Source: Brienomyrus brachyistius
Taxonomy: Eukaryota; Chordata; Actinopteri; Osteoglossiformes; Mormyridae
Assembly (NCBI RefSeq): GCF_023856365.1
Contig: NC_064538.1
Location: forward strand, 7,572,435-7,636,434
Direction: 5' to 3'
Length of the DNA: 64,000 nt
A program made the position numbers and the translations under genes. Below are positions 49,005 to 60,292 of this stretch, piece after piece. Numbering within the stretch: the stretch's first letter is position 1; each line of letters starts with the position of its first letter. Below the pieces are notes generated by a model. The model was not told the origin of the DNA. It searched no databases and worked only from the letters and a program-made list of their open reading frames with translations.

Positions 49005-49940
49005 GACAAGTTTGGAGGCAGCTGTACGCGATGGTTAGCTGTGGAAAGGCCTCTTTCAGACTCTCCAAAGCCTTTCTTCTCAGTACCGCTCTGCAATTCT
49101 CTCTCAACGTAGGGAGGTTATCTTCTTGTTCCTGGGGGCTGTTAGGAGAGAACGCGTCCCCCGCCTTACTTTCCCCAAACATGGCCGACGGCCATTCGCC
49201 CCTCCTGTGAAACTCTAAGCCAATTTATGTTGAGGGACAGTAAGTGGAACAGGAGCGTGGAAAGACAGTTTTTGATAGATGCTGTTTTGGGTCTTCGTGT
49301 GTGGCGCAGTGGGTTGGGATGCTGTGCCCTTGATTGGAATATTGGAAGCTGTAACCTTTGGGTTGGCAGAAAGATTTCACTGTTGGTCCCTTGGGCAAAG
49401 CCCTTAACCTCCTGTTGGCTGGACTGGCTGACCTTGCTTTCTCTACAAATGTACATCACTTTGGATAAAAGCCACTGCTAAATACATGAAACTGATGTAG
49501 AAGCTGTGGTGCTTTTCAATGTTCATTTTTGGTGAAATTTTCTCTCCCCCCCCAAAGACCTTAGATCGCTGTCTCCTGTCAGGTACTTGTTTAGACCACT
49601 GGTATGACGTTGATGTCAACATGCAACGCAGTCCGGTTCGGGTGTAGAATTTTATAAAATAGTGCAGTTGAATCGTTTATTGAACGTTTGTGGGAGTGGT
49701 GGGTCTCAAGGGACTTCTTTTGGCACTGTGGGAGGGGCATGGGGTTATAATATATAATATGCTTTAAGGCCCTGTCTCACATGTGGAGAACGTGCAGCTG
49801 CTTCTAGAGATTAGGAGGCCCTCCAAGCTGAGGAACCCCAGCGCTGCTTCAGAGACGGGGGGGGTTTGCCCCTGATGGCCCAGTGGCCTTTCAGAGGAGC
49901 AAGACCAGACTATGGAAACCACCAAACGCTCTGGTTCTAT
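49005..49940 (+). repeat. Local segmental duplication, copy 1 (carries a SINE)
   Basis: GTGGAAAGGCCTCTTTCAGA onward to about 49255 matches 51394-51620 at high identity in the same orientation. After the SINE (49293-49490) similarity resumes in patches (GGAGTGGTGGGTCT, GAGAACGTGCAGC, GAGGAGC), reaching about 49920. Confidence 0.75.
49293..49490 (+). repeat. tRNA-derived SINE inside duplication copy 1
   Basis: The A-box-like TGGCGCAGTGGG (49302-49313), CCCTTGGGCAAAGCCCTTAACC, and the tail ACATCACTTTGGATAAAAGCC...GCTAAATACATGAA mark a common fish SINE. The B box is degenerate. It is absent from the matching place in copy 2 (about 51630). Confidence 0.7.
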
Positions 49941-50510
49941 TTCTCTGCAGTTTCTCAGCTACACAGTGACTGTAATGTATTGGCGTCAAGATGTGTTTGA
50001 AAGCCTGGAAGCTGGGATGTTATATGACGCTGGTAAGGCGTCTGCCGTCTGTTGAACGAGGAGCGTGTTTCTGATGAGAAGCTGCCATCAAAGCTGTGGA
50101 TTTTAGATCGGCACCTAAATCCACCGGTCGGTCATTAGAAAGACATTTCAGAACATGGTAGCAGGTGGAAGCCATTATTTTTTAATGAGATTTCCACCAT
50201 CTTCTCCCTTGGCCCCAGGAGACAGTGTGATTTCCTGCTGATTGAGTTACCCGCCGATGTTTGTGAACTAGAGTGTCCTTGTCATCTGGAAGCTCCATTA
50301 AAGCTGGTCTGGATGTTGGAAGCCTCCATCCAACTGAGCTGCAGAGGATTAAAGACGGTCTCAAGTCCAGATGAAAAAGGTGGGTTTTAAGGGCCCCCCA
50401 ATGGATGCTGTGACAACCATCTAAGACTCAAAGGACAAGTAAAGGAAACAGTGCAGCGGTCATTGTCTCTGCGACACCTCCCCAACTCCCCCCCCCCTTT
50501 CCTTCTAGTA

Positions 50511-50654
50511 CAGTGTTTCCCAATCTGTTCCTAGGGGACCCACAGTCAGTCCATTTTCTGCTCCCTACCAAGCAGTCCTCATTTTTGCTGAGCTGGGAGG
50601 GATCAAAGACATGGACTGTCTGTGGGTCCCCGGGGACCAGACTGTGGAACACTG
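50511..50654. mobile_element. Fold-back hAT-like MITE, copy 3
   Basis: CAGTGTTTCCCAATCTGTTC at the left and GACTGTGGAACACTG at the right are inverted, with inner arms GGGGACCCACAGTCAGTCC and GGACTGTCTGTGGGTCCCC-type sequence pairing. The best preserved termini of the three copies. Confidence 0.7.
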
Positions 50655-51356
50655 CTTCACAGGGCCAGAGTGAGGGGTGTCTGAGCCAGGTGGTGCTGCC
50701 CTTTGTTCTCCCAGAAACAGTGCCCCCTTTCCCCTCTGGTAGACTGGTTTCTGTGGATCATGCCCTCCTCCAGACTGTACTTTGCTCCCTCTCCATCTTG
50801 CTGCCCAGTTCGTCCTTCACAAGACACACTGATGCAGTTCTGTACATATTACAATTCACCAGGACTTGGGTCTTTCCCCTTCGTTGTGTTGAATCTTAGA
50901 TGTTCAACATGACTTATGGCCTAGATGCTCTTCCTGCATTTGATGGTACAAGTCTGTGGGAATGTCTCATTCATTTTTTTAGCCGCTGCTGAGTAAAGGC
51001 GGTGGGGACAGTTGCGAGTAGACTGTGAGAGTACATAAGACATCCAAGCTGGAGAAGACCCAACCCTGAGCTTGCATGTACGTTTGCAGCACCGGCTGCC
51101 ACGCTTCCTCGTTTGCGCTACAGCTTGCAGGAAGTCGGTATCCAGATCAGCTCACCGGTGACGTTGGCTGACGATACTTTGGAATGATCATACGTAGTGT
51201 CAGTGGCCCTTAAGAACCTTTTTTGCCTCTGGGTGCTGGACGTGGGGGAAGAGGGAGAGCTGAGAACTCAAGGGAAGTTCAAAAGGGAGCGTGAGGGTCC
51301 CCGAAGGCGCGCTGAAACTTCACCTTCAAAGAGAGATTATAGCCTTATTACTGCAG

Positions 51357-51965
51357 CTGAAAGTTTTGAGGCAGCTGCAGATGTATACGACGGTTAGCCG
51401 TGGAAAGGCCTCTTTCAGACTCTCCAAAGCCTTTCTTCTCAGTACAGCTCTGCAATTCTCTCTCAACGTAGGGAGGTTATCTTCTCATACCTGGGGGCTG
51501 TTAGGAGAGAACGTGTCCCCCGCCTTACGTTCCCCAAAGATGGCCGACAGCCAGCCACCCCTCCTGTGGAACTCTCACCCAATTTAAGTTGAGAGAGAGC
51601 AAGTGGAACATTAGCGTGAATAAATGCAGTTTGCTAGAAGCAGCAGTGCTTTCTCATGTTCGTTTTTAGGTGAGTTCTTTCTCCTTCCTATGCCTGTGCA
51701 GCTAGATGTGATCACGTTTACAGCAGGAGTGGTGGGTCTGTGTTTTGCTTGGGTCTTATTTTCTCACCCTGGGTGGGAGTTGTGTACACAGTTAGAGATG
51801 GGGCAGAGGTGGGCGGTCAGGACCCAATTTCACATGCAGAGAACGTGCAGCGCGCTCTGTAGTGAGGAGCCAGAGCAGCAGCTGACTGTTTTTAATCCCA
51901 TTGGTGCAGAGCGAGCTGGTTTTGGAGGAGCGAGGCCTGGCTGCAGAAGCCAGCAATGGTGTATG
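51357..51965 (+). repeat. Local segmental duplication, copy 2
   Basis: Begins near GAGGCAGCTGCAGATG, with the strongest match from 51394 (GTGGAAAGGCCTCTTTCAGA) to about 51680. Patchy similarity continues to about 51960 (GTGGTGGGTCTG, GAGAACGTGCAGC, GGAGGAGCGAGGCC). Confidence 0.75.
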
Positions 51966-52866
51966 TCATATGAGCTTTGGATTTTTTTTCTTACATCTTC
52001 TCAGATTGCTATTCAATAGCAGCAGCTAATATTGCTTTGTGGTAAGGACACCGTCAATGTATGTGGTCCTATATTTGTACCTCTGCAGTGTCATTTGAAA
52101 TCCTGTCTGTATTATTGGTCAGGCTGACGGATGGTGTGTACCATGTGAGATGCTCTCTATCCTGCCCATAGCTTGACCCAATCAGCTGTCTTCCCGCCTG
52201 CTCCATTAGATACTCTTTCTTTGGGCATTGCAATGTTTTACTTACCCGGGTAAGTGATAGACTTAGAAACGCATTAAAGGGGCCAAAAGGTTTCCTTCTG
52301 AAGGAGATGATGGTACTTGAGGGTGAGAGCTATAGAGCTACAGCGCCCCCTACCTCAGCGTGTTGTCTTGCCTGTTCCAGTTCTCCTTATGGCCTTCTTT
52401 TTAAGCTGTGTTTGTCTAGGAGGTTGGAGCTGGGAATGCTGTCACACCTGAGTTAACTACATTCAGAACGTCATTGATTGAGCAACACCAGTTCTAACCC
52501 GGTTCATGGTTAGCCATTGTTAGCAATACCAGTTGATAACAATGTATTTTGGGGTATTTTGTGCATACAAAGAACGTAGCAACATGTCCTCGGATAACGG
52601 GTGGACAGTACTGTGTGTATGACTAATTTAATGAGACACAAGACACAAGTGCTAATAATCAGTATATTACAACAGCTTTCACTTCTGTTGATGCACAAAG
52701 CAGCCATCTTGAATTCTGAGGTCAGGGTTGTAGAGGATCCTCCAAGTTTCCGAGTCGAAATTCTGACTTCCCAGTTCAGATGGAACGCAGCATTATTAAA
52801 GCAGCACTCACTGTTACTCTTTGATCAAAGGTTGGGTAAATGAATAATGAAATAAGAAAATGTAAA
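51966..52866. other. Intron 2, nothing recognised
   Basis: Unique sequence with no recognised features. Confidence 0.35.
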
Positions 52867-53450
52867 TACGGCCGTGGAAAAAATTAAGAGACCACAGCAC
52901 AATTTTTTGTTTCAATCATTTATCAATTTATAGGTGTGTCTGTGTCAACTACATTTTTTTTGCAAACTGCAGTTTGGTTCTTCTCTGTTTCTCCTTAAAG
53001 AAGATTTTCTTCCTTCCTTTATGGGACCTCAGTCCTACTTCTAGGAGTCTGACACGAACTGTCCTAGCAGTGCACTTCACACCTGCACTTAATGTTTCCC
53101 ATTCCTTTTGAAGGTCACTTGATGCCATCCGCCGATTCATGAGAAACTGTTGGATAAGTTAACAGTCATCCCTGGCATTAGAAAGTCATTTCTAGTCGTT
53201 CCCAGTGTGTCCTGCTTCACCTCGTTCTTGTGTAATACTGTCTTAGAAATTTTGAACGTTGAAGCAACCTGCTGCCCAGAGTAGCCTAGGATTAAACCAG
53301 GATTTAAAAATGCAGATTTGTATAAAAATATAGAGATGATCTCTTCATTTTTTACCACTACCAAATAAGCAGATGAATCAAAGCTTGTTGCTTTGGACAG
53401 GCACATCTGCCATATAAAGTAAATGTAAATCAGCATACAGACAATCCCCA
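52867..53450 (-). mobile_element. Tc1-like transposon remnant, catalytic half deleted
   Basis: The terminus TACGGCCGTGGAAAAAATTAAG at 52867 is a known Tc1-type end. The minus strand next to it encodes only the DNA-binding half of a transposase. The other terminal repeat was not found. Confidence 0.7.
52949..53450 (-). pseudogene. Tc1-like transposase N-terminal DNA-binding region, frameshifted
   Basis: Minus-strand pieces in two frames: GYSGQQVASTFKISKTVLHK (first helix-turn-helix) and, after a frame break near 53137, SSDLQKEWETLSAGVKCTAR followed by TVRVRLLEVGLRSHKGRKK (second helix-turn-helix and linker). Homology stops at KLQFAKK, just where the DDE catalytic core should begin, and the terminal repeat follows within about 100 bp. 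An internal deletion removed the core. Confidence 0.72.
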
Positions 53451-53510
53451 GGTTACGAATGAGATCTGTCTGTCTTTCAGTCGAATTTGTAGTTGTCGGG
53501 GAAGTAATAA
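53440..53510. repeat. Short fragment resembling a GGTTACGAA...GTCGAATTT repeat
   Basis: CCCCAGGTTACGAATGAGAT and CAGTCGAATTTGTAG resemble a widespread vertebrate mariner-type repeat. Too short to place. Confidence 0.3.
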
Positions 53511-54985
53511 TACAGTATATAATAATGATAATATTTATACAGCAATAATCCAAGTAACTACGTATAGTACTGTGCCTCTAGCCGACGAGTGGCTAAAGCC
53601 TGGAATTTTTTCATGAGCATCACAAAGTGTGTGCGTTCATTATTATAAACCACAATATTTAACTCAAATTAGGCTTCATGGTAATCTGGATATGTAATGA
53701 TAAGCTGGACATTCTTAACCTTCGTTCTCTCTGACAATTTTGAAAATGATGGTTTCATATGGAATATTGTTAAAATCATGGCAGGAAACATGCTGTATGG
53801 ATGGATGGATGAATGGATGGATGGATAGGTGGATGGATGGATAGTTCTGCCTAAGAGACTGATATTATAAAATCATGCTGTTCCCTGGTCTAGTTTTTAT
53901 TGCTGTTTATTCCCTGTCACCTGTGGTTACTTGCGTTTCTATCACTAAGTTTATTATTCCTAATTAAGGACACGGGCGTTTTTTTTTTCTGCCTCACAAG
54001 CTTGTGATCTTTCTGGAAACACAAGTCAGACAAATATGATAGCTTTACTTTTTCATATGCTAATTCCCTTTGCTGGGAACCATTCATGATTCTAAAGGAT
54101 GGAGGAGAAAATCTCAGAGGTTCCTCACCTAATTATGGATGGCGCCCAGAATTCAGTGTTTTCATATGAAATGCTACGTACTATAGCTCTCTAATTGATA
54201 GCATTGGGTTTAGAAACCTGTGACTGACAGAAGTTCTCAAAATGAGTGCTAATAACCAAAATAATTAGGCAAATATTTCAGACAAAAGACATCAGATTTT
54301 ATTGTTTGAAGTCCCAAATGCATGTGAAGTCTTATTCGGCCTTATTGGTGTTTATGGTTTTACCTTAAAAATGTGATAAAATCATTGTGAACTAATATAA
54401 TTAATCATGCATTTATAATGTAACAAATGATTCAATGAAATGAATATGAAGCGTAAATGTAATATGCATCAGTGTAGGTGTTCTGCATTTGATCTGTTAA
54501 TAACTAAAATTACAAACAAAACAAACCAGTTCAAGTGAAAGTTTGATCTCATTGTCTTAAAGAATCTTTCACATGGCTTTTAGTCAAGGCAAAAGACTTG
54601 ATGTTAAACACTAAATAACTGGCAAGTTATTTGAGCAGTTTGGTCTTTTGTAAGTGTATTTTCTCCCAAGGATTAACTTCTGTACCTCTTGAAGTGGTGC
54701 TTTTACAGGGCGTAGGGAGAAACGCTCATTGGTGTCAGGTCTTTGTACAGCATATGAAATTCCGCTGATATCATTCGAACGCGAGGTCACTTGCTACATT
54801 AGGAAACAAGGACATTTATATGATTTAAAAAATTCAGTGTAGGGAGAAGTAAATCTAAGAGGGTTAGACGTTCCTTTGGGTGTCGTTGGACAAATCAAAG
54901 CCATTGGTTGACACACGAACAAATCTGTGATTTTTCTGTTCATAATTTTATTTAGAAAGAGCAGACCGATCACCCTGCAGTGGCT
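53511..54985. other. Intron 2, AT-rich, few repeats
   Basis: A (GGAT)n microsatellite lies at 53796-53843. The stretch 54000-54760 is repeat-free, AT-rich and a weak candidate for conserved regulatory DNA. No gene was recognised. Confidence 0.35.
53796..53843. repeat. (GGAT)n microsatellite, imperfect
   Basis: About 11 GGAT units with GAAT and GGTG interruptions. No retroposon body is attached. Confidence 0.85.

Positions 54986-55016
<31 letters not shown>
54986..55016 (+). repeat. Uninterrupted poly-G tract of 31 bases
   Basis: The + strand shows 31 consecutive G after TGGCT and before TATGG. Such a run could form G-quadruplexes. Its length should be treated with care because sequencing is error-prone in it. 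The apparent proline-rich frame on the other strand is only poly-C. Confidence 0.9.
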
Positions 55017-55017
<1 letters not shown>

Positions 55018-58000
55018 ATGGTAGGGAAAATCCTCCATGTCCCATAAACACTTATGGTGTCTGGTTCCTTTGCTCTTGATTTTCACATGCATTTTGAGTC
55101 CTTGCATTACTGGGGGTGGATTGACCCTGGTCTCATTCACTTGATTTGAGGAACCTAAACACTACATGCAAATTAATACATAATCAATGCATTATTTTCC
55201 TGCTTGTTTTGTTATGGCTGACTTACACCCTTCTAGTAAGCAGTTTCTTCATGGCATGCATCTCACGCTACAATAGCAGAAGCAGCTAATTTGCTAAATG
55301 GAATCGACTACATGCTGCTGGCAAGCCTCGTAGGTCGCACGTCCCCATGGGTAATGTAGTTTTAAGGCCCTCGGCAACACTGCCTTCACAGCATTGCGGA
55401 GAATCGCGCTGCGCCTGCCAAAACTCCATAATATGCTTTCAGATCCGAGACTGTCGCATAATGCCAGCCAAATACAAAAAGGCCCGTTACCCTCAAATCT
55501 TTATCCACACAAACACTCCCTTAATGCAGTGTGATCAAAACCAAACAGGAAGACAACAACCTTGGAAAAATGGAAAGATTTTTTTACACATTTCATTGCG
55601 ACAAATGCAGATAACTAGCGTTGTGTTTGTGGAGCTCTGGTGCCATATTTAAAGTAGATGTATTTCTAACACAGTTGCTTCTGTGGTCCGGTGTTAAACT
55701 TGAGCTCCACCATGTGCTTGGATGTGTGCTTGCCGACACCTTTCAACAGCACCAGTTTTTCCCTGTTCACAGCCAGCCCCGTTTTCTCAGAACAGCGCAA
55801 ACGAGAGACCAAAGGCCTTGATTTCGCTTCATCATAGTGCCACAACTCAGGGGACTAAGGATGGGCCTAGAAGTTATCAAAATAACGACCATGCATTGAC
55901 CAAAAGCATTGATCAAAAGGTGATGCTGATTCTCCTGGTAGCTTCCAGGCTGTCAGATTGCGGGGGCTCCTCCGCCTCCATGACCGTGGTTGTGCTTCTG
56001 GGGCCTTCAGGGCGCTGCTGACCCTAACCCTAACCCCATCAGGGCACGGCCTCGTGTGCTGTATCTGCGGGAGAGAATGGATCCATAGGGGATGAGGACT
56101 TGCTGTAAATGATTATGGCCAATGAAGAAATGAAAGAATTACAATGCAGCAGCGTAATGCTTCTCTCAGTCCTGTAGCTCATTAGCAAACAGGGAGCACA
56201 CAATGGAACACGGAGAGCGGCCGCGGCATTGCGGGGCATCGAGGTTCCACTCGCTCTGTTCTTTTGCACTCAGAGGAGGCCATCCTTAATCATCTCATCC
56301 TCTTCGCATGCTCAGCTTAGAGCGCTTAACGTAAGGCGGTGAAACACGCCGAGTCTCCTGGACTCAGCGGCAGTTTCGTGTAATTCCCACATTAATTAAG
56401 GACAACGATTTGTTAATTTAATTGTAGGTGCTCCCATTCCCCCCTCCCCCCTTGCCAGGGAAATTTGCCTCGCAGCTGTAAGGGTTTTAAATGGGAAACA
56501 ACAGGGAGCGGCTGATCATTTATTAAAAATTGATTTGCTATAACGTGAGTGTGAATTAAGGGGTTGGGAAGGACCCGTCTGTGGGGGAAATCCACTTGAT
56601 GAATCTCAACAGAAATTAATAAATGAAAGGAAAATGCACAGGTTGTAACTTTAAGTGTCTTGTGGTCGTGCCAGATGGAAATCCTTCAAAGTCTGTTCAC
56701 AGTTCCGTCCCTTTAAATCAGTCTTGTATTCGGGGCAGTAAGCCTTGCCTTTTAAAACAGGCCACATTGGCTTAAGCGCAGAAACTCCATCTCTTTAACC
56801 ATTCAGCAGCCAGCCGATCAGACGGCTTCCGCTGGTGGCATCTGTGCCCACTGTTTTACTGCCAGGCTGCCCAGTAATGCAAGCGCAAGTTGGGAGGGGC
56901 AAATGGAACATCGGCCCCCATTCCCCTGCTTTCCGGTGTGAGGGGCCAGCAGTGGATGCAGGAAATGAATGGACACACTTACCTTGGCAGATGCACGTAG
57001 AACCTGGATGCTGTTTGCCTGTAGCTGGGGGTGGGGGGGGGTCTGTGTTATATTCAAGGGATGGATATTTCTGTAGTGCACTGCAGCATCAGTGCTCATG
57101 GCGGGGGACAGATTTTATCGTGTTGCACACTTCAGCACCCTCACTCAATGAAATTAGTCTCTGTACCATGGGAGGTGCTATATAGACAGCAATTATCGTT
57201 GCTTTGATTTTCCATCGGGTGGATTTGTTTGGCCTCCTGGGAATGTTCCGGGGCTTTAAATCTACAGAAGTAACACTTGCATACTGTATCCGCAGTGTCG
57301 CTCTGCTGTTTGGTCTCTGCATCGCGGTCGGCTTGCTTTAGAATAGCACCTTGCAGGTGTCTTCATCAGCCGATTTTGCTTGGCAGTGGCCTCACTGCTT
57401 TGAAAAGGGGAGGGCCTAATGTAAAACTGTCTTCCAATGACAAAACAGATAAATTTAATTCTTATATACTTTCTAAGATTTATATAGCAACTCCAGCATG
57501 TACATGATGTCTATAGATCTTCAGTGTGGGGGCTTTTTGGCCCTTTTGGGGACAGCAAGTAGGCAGAGATAACTGTTTCCATGGGCTAGATTAGAATTAG
57601 ATTTCCATTTATTGATTACTGCACTAAAGAGCTAACTAATTTTAAGTGGCTTTAGCCCGCTTGGGGGTACGAGGGCATTGAGTTAAGGAGGAAGCTTGTT
57701 GGCTGATGAAGTTTGGATAAGCTGCAAATAAACTCCCGTTTAGACTGTGACCGGGGGGCTGGCAGCACGGACTGGACCTGCAGATTCTGTTATCAGGCAA
57801 CGGCTGCTCTGGTCTGGGGTCAGACTGCATCACTGTGCACTTACTTCCTGGAAGGTGCCAGAAAAACATCGGCAAGCGGAGTGACGCTGCTTCATGTCGT
57901 CAGGTTTACAGACGCGTCCTTGGATAGGGAGCGATGCTCAGCCCGCCACAGGTTGCTAAAACGGGTCCGTTATTGTCTTGATGCACATCAACACATGTCA

Positions 58001-58386
58001 CTGGTGCTGCACAAAAGGGTTATTTTAATGGGGGAGGAGTCTTCATGTGACACAGATGTCTCTTCTCTTCATGGTTACAGTTTTAATAAAGGTTGCAAGT
58101 TGCAACTGGTGTCAGCTACATCTCATGCACCCGAAAGTGTGCTGTGCTGTAAATGGGTGTGCTGAAAGAACTGTAAGGTAGAGTGACGTCAACCCTACTA
58201 CATATCCTATACCCTATACCACTAAGGTATAAAGTAGTGTGGATGCACATGTATTATGGGAAAGGTTGGGGAAAATACTCTGATTCCTGTCACTTAATGA
58301 GTCAGAGATTCAAATGGTAACTTTCTGGGTCAACATTTCTGAATCATATTCATTATTCCTACAGATCCTTATAAAGTCTTAAAATA
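55017..58386. other. Intron 2, no gene recognised
   Basis: Free of recognised transposons for over 3 kb. The stretch 56040-56620 has sequence without repeats and balanced composition, and is a candidate conserved non-coding block. ACCCTAACCCTAACCCC at 56021-56036 is only about two and a half telomere-like units. Confidence 0.35.
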
Positions 58387-59598
58387 CACTCACTGGCCAC
58401 AATATTAGGGAAGCCTTTCCTAGTACTGGTCAGGGTCCCCGGTGCAGACAATTGTAAACAAGTTATAACAGAGTTTTCTTTTTATTAATGAGTTACTACC
58501 ATTTATAAGTGGCAAAAGGGAGCCTTATTGTACATTGGTGCCAGGTCCCTTTTATCTTCAGAAATACCTCAATTTGTCGGGGTATAGATTTGAATCGCCC
58601 ATTCTGCTGCATCATATAGGTGCTCTATTGGGTTGAGATCTTTTGACTGTGGAGGTCATTTGAGTACAGTGACATCATTATCATGTTCAAGAAACCAGTC
58701 TGAATTGATAAGGGCTTTATGATGTGGCCCGTTATCCTGCTGGAAGTAGCTGTTTGAAGCTGGGTACATAAAGGGATGGATACAGTCAGCAACAATTTTC
58801 AGGTCGGCTGTAGCATTTAAACAATACTCAACTGGCACTAAGGGGTCCAAAGCGTGCCAAGAAAATATCCCCCACCACTGCCAGCCATAATTGTTGATAC
58901 AAGACAGGATGAATCCATGCTTTTCTGTTATTTACGCCAAAATCTGACCCTACTAGCTGAATGTTCCAGCAGAAATTGAGAATCATCTAATTGCCACAAT
59001 ATTTTTTCTAATCTTCCGTTGTCCAAGTTTGGTGAGCCCATGTCCACTGTAGCCTCAGGTTCCTGTTCTTGGCTAACAGGAGTGGCACCCGGTGAGCTCT
59101 TACGCTGCTGTAGCCCATCTGCTTCAAGTTTCGATGTGTTGTGCGTTCAGAGATGCTCTTCTGCATACCTTGGTCATAATGAGCGGCTATTTGAGTTACA
59201 CTTGGCTTTCGATCAGCTTGAACCAGCCTGGCTATTATTCTCTGACCTCTGCCATTAATAAAGCATTTTTGCCCAGAGAACTGCTGCTCGCTTGATGCTT
59301 TTTGTTCTTTTTCAGTCCATTCTCTGTAAACCCTAGAGACTTGCTGTGCAAGAAAATGCCAGTAGATCAGCAGTTTCTGAAATACTCACACCAACCCATC
59401 TGGCACCAAGAACCACGCCACATTCAAAGTCACTTAAATCTCCTTTCTTCCCCATTCTGGTATTTGATGTGAACATTAACTGCTCCTGACCTGTATCTAC
59501 ATGATGTTACATTGTCATGCTGACAAATGATCGATTGATTAGATATTTGCTTCAACGAGCAGTTGAAGAGGTGTACCCAATAAAGTGGCCAGTGTGTG
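58387..59598 (-). mobile_element. Tc1-like transposon, full length but inactive
   Basis: Terminal inverted repeats CACTCACTGGCCAC and GTGGCCAGTGTGTG enclose 1,212 bp and are flanked by TA on both sides (58385-58386 and 59599-59600). The minus strand carries a degraded transposase (separate entry) from about 59450 to 58569. The length and terminal layout are those of an autonomous Tc1/mariner element that has decayed in place. Confidence 0.85.
58569..58850 (-). pseudogene. Tc1-like transposase C-terminal catalytic part with a nonsense codon
   Basis: The minus-strand frame reads SYFQQDNGPHHKALINSDWF, then HDNDVTVLK, a TGA, and PPQSKDLNPIEHLYDAAEWAIQ. QQD and NPIE supply the second and third catalytic acids. 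The TGA stands where relatives have Trp (TGG), so one substitution closed the frame. Counting through it, 36 residues separate Asp and Glu, the spacing used to define DD36E families. Upstream, up to about 59450, further transposase sequence is present only in broken frames. Confidence 0.78.
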
Positions 59599-60230
59599 TA
59601 TATTTTTTTTAAAAACAGAAAATGTCAGAAAATGACTTAAAATTTTTATAATCGTACCCATACAGTAAATATATTAATAATTTTATATTTTTTGCTTTTT
59701 ACTGATTTGCTTTGCTTACGGTTCTTTACATTTCTAACTGTACTTTGCGCACTTATACTTGAAGTCGGTGGGAAGCAGGTTTGCGAAAATGGAAAAATGC
59801 AAAGTAGAGAAAAAAGTGAAATCCCGTTTCAGAAAACGTGAAAATGGCCGTGCAGCCGCCCAGGTGAGGCACTCGGCACCAGCATCCATGGGAAGAGCTG
59901 CTAATTGCACAGCAGATTCCTATTGGATCCCTATAAAAATTTTGCTTCCCTGATGTTTAATGAATCTTTGAAACTGGCAGTTCTTAGCAAAGCAGGGCAC
60001 GGAAAACTTCTTTTCGGTTAGCAGTTTAAAATGTCGTAACTGGAGAATGGCACCAGTGAATTGCGTGAAATTCTCACCCCTGGGAAGGTTCTGCAGCTGC
60101 CCATAACTTTCCCATTTGGGCGATTTCGCTTCCCTGATTTTTACTGAATTTTTGAGTCAGGACTTCAGGCTTTTTTGAGAGAAGCATGCCCTGTGGGTCT
60201 GCTATGCCGGTCTAAATATCCTAAACGCTC
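59599..60230. other. Intron 2, nothing recognised
   Basis: AT-rich. The Lys/Arg-rich open frame at 59759-59953 has no family resemblance. Confidence 0.35.
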
Positions 60231-60235
60231 CCTCT

Positions 60236-60275
<40 letters not shown>

Positions 60276-60292
60276 ACACACACACACACACA
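60231..60292. repeat. (CT)n(CA)n compound microsatellite
   Basis: About 45 bp of CT with a few interruptions followed by about 18 bp of CA. Confidence 0.9.

Noticed and set aside
54794..55051. Apparent proline-rich protein on the minus strand
   Set aside because: The prolines are only the complement of the 31-base G run.
56021..56036. Interstitial telomere-like repeat
   Set aside because: Only about two and a half CCCTAA units; expected by chance.
57713..58165. 150-codon plus-strand open frame
   Set aside because: No family resemblance and no supporting splice or promoter signals.
59759..59870. Exon-like Lys/Arg-rich frame ending at CCCAG|GTGAGG
   Set aside because: A good-looking donor but no polypyrimidine acceptor or homology; probably chance.
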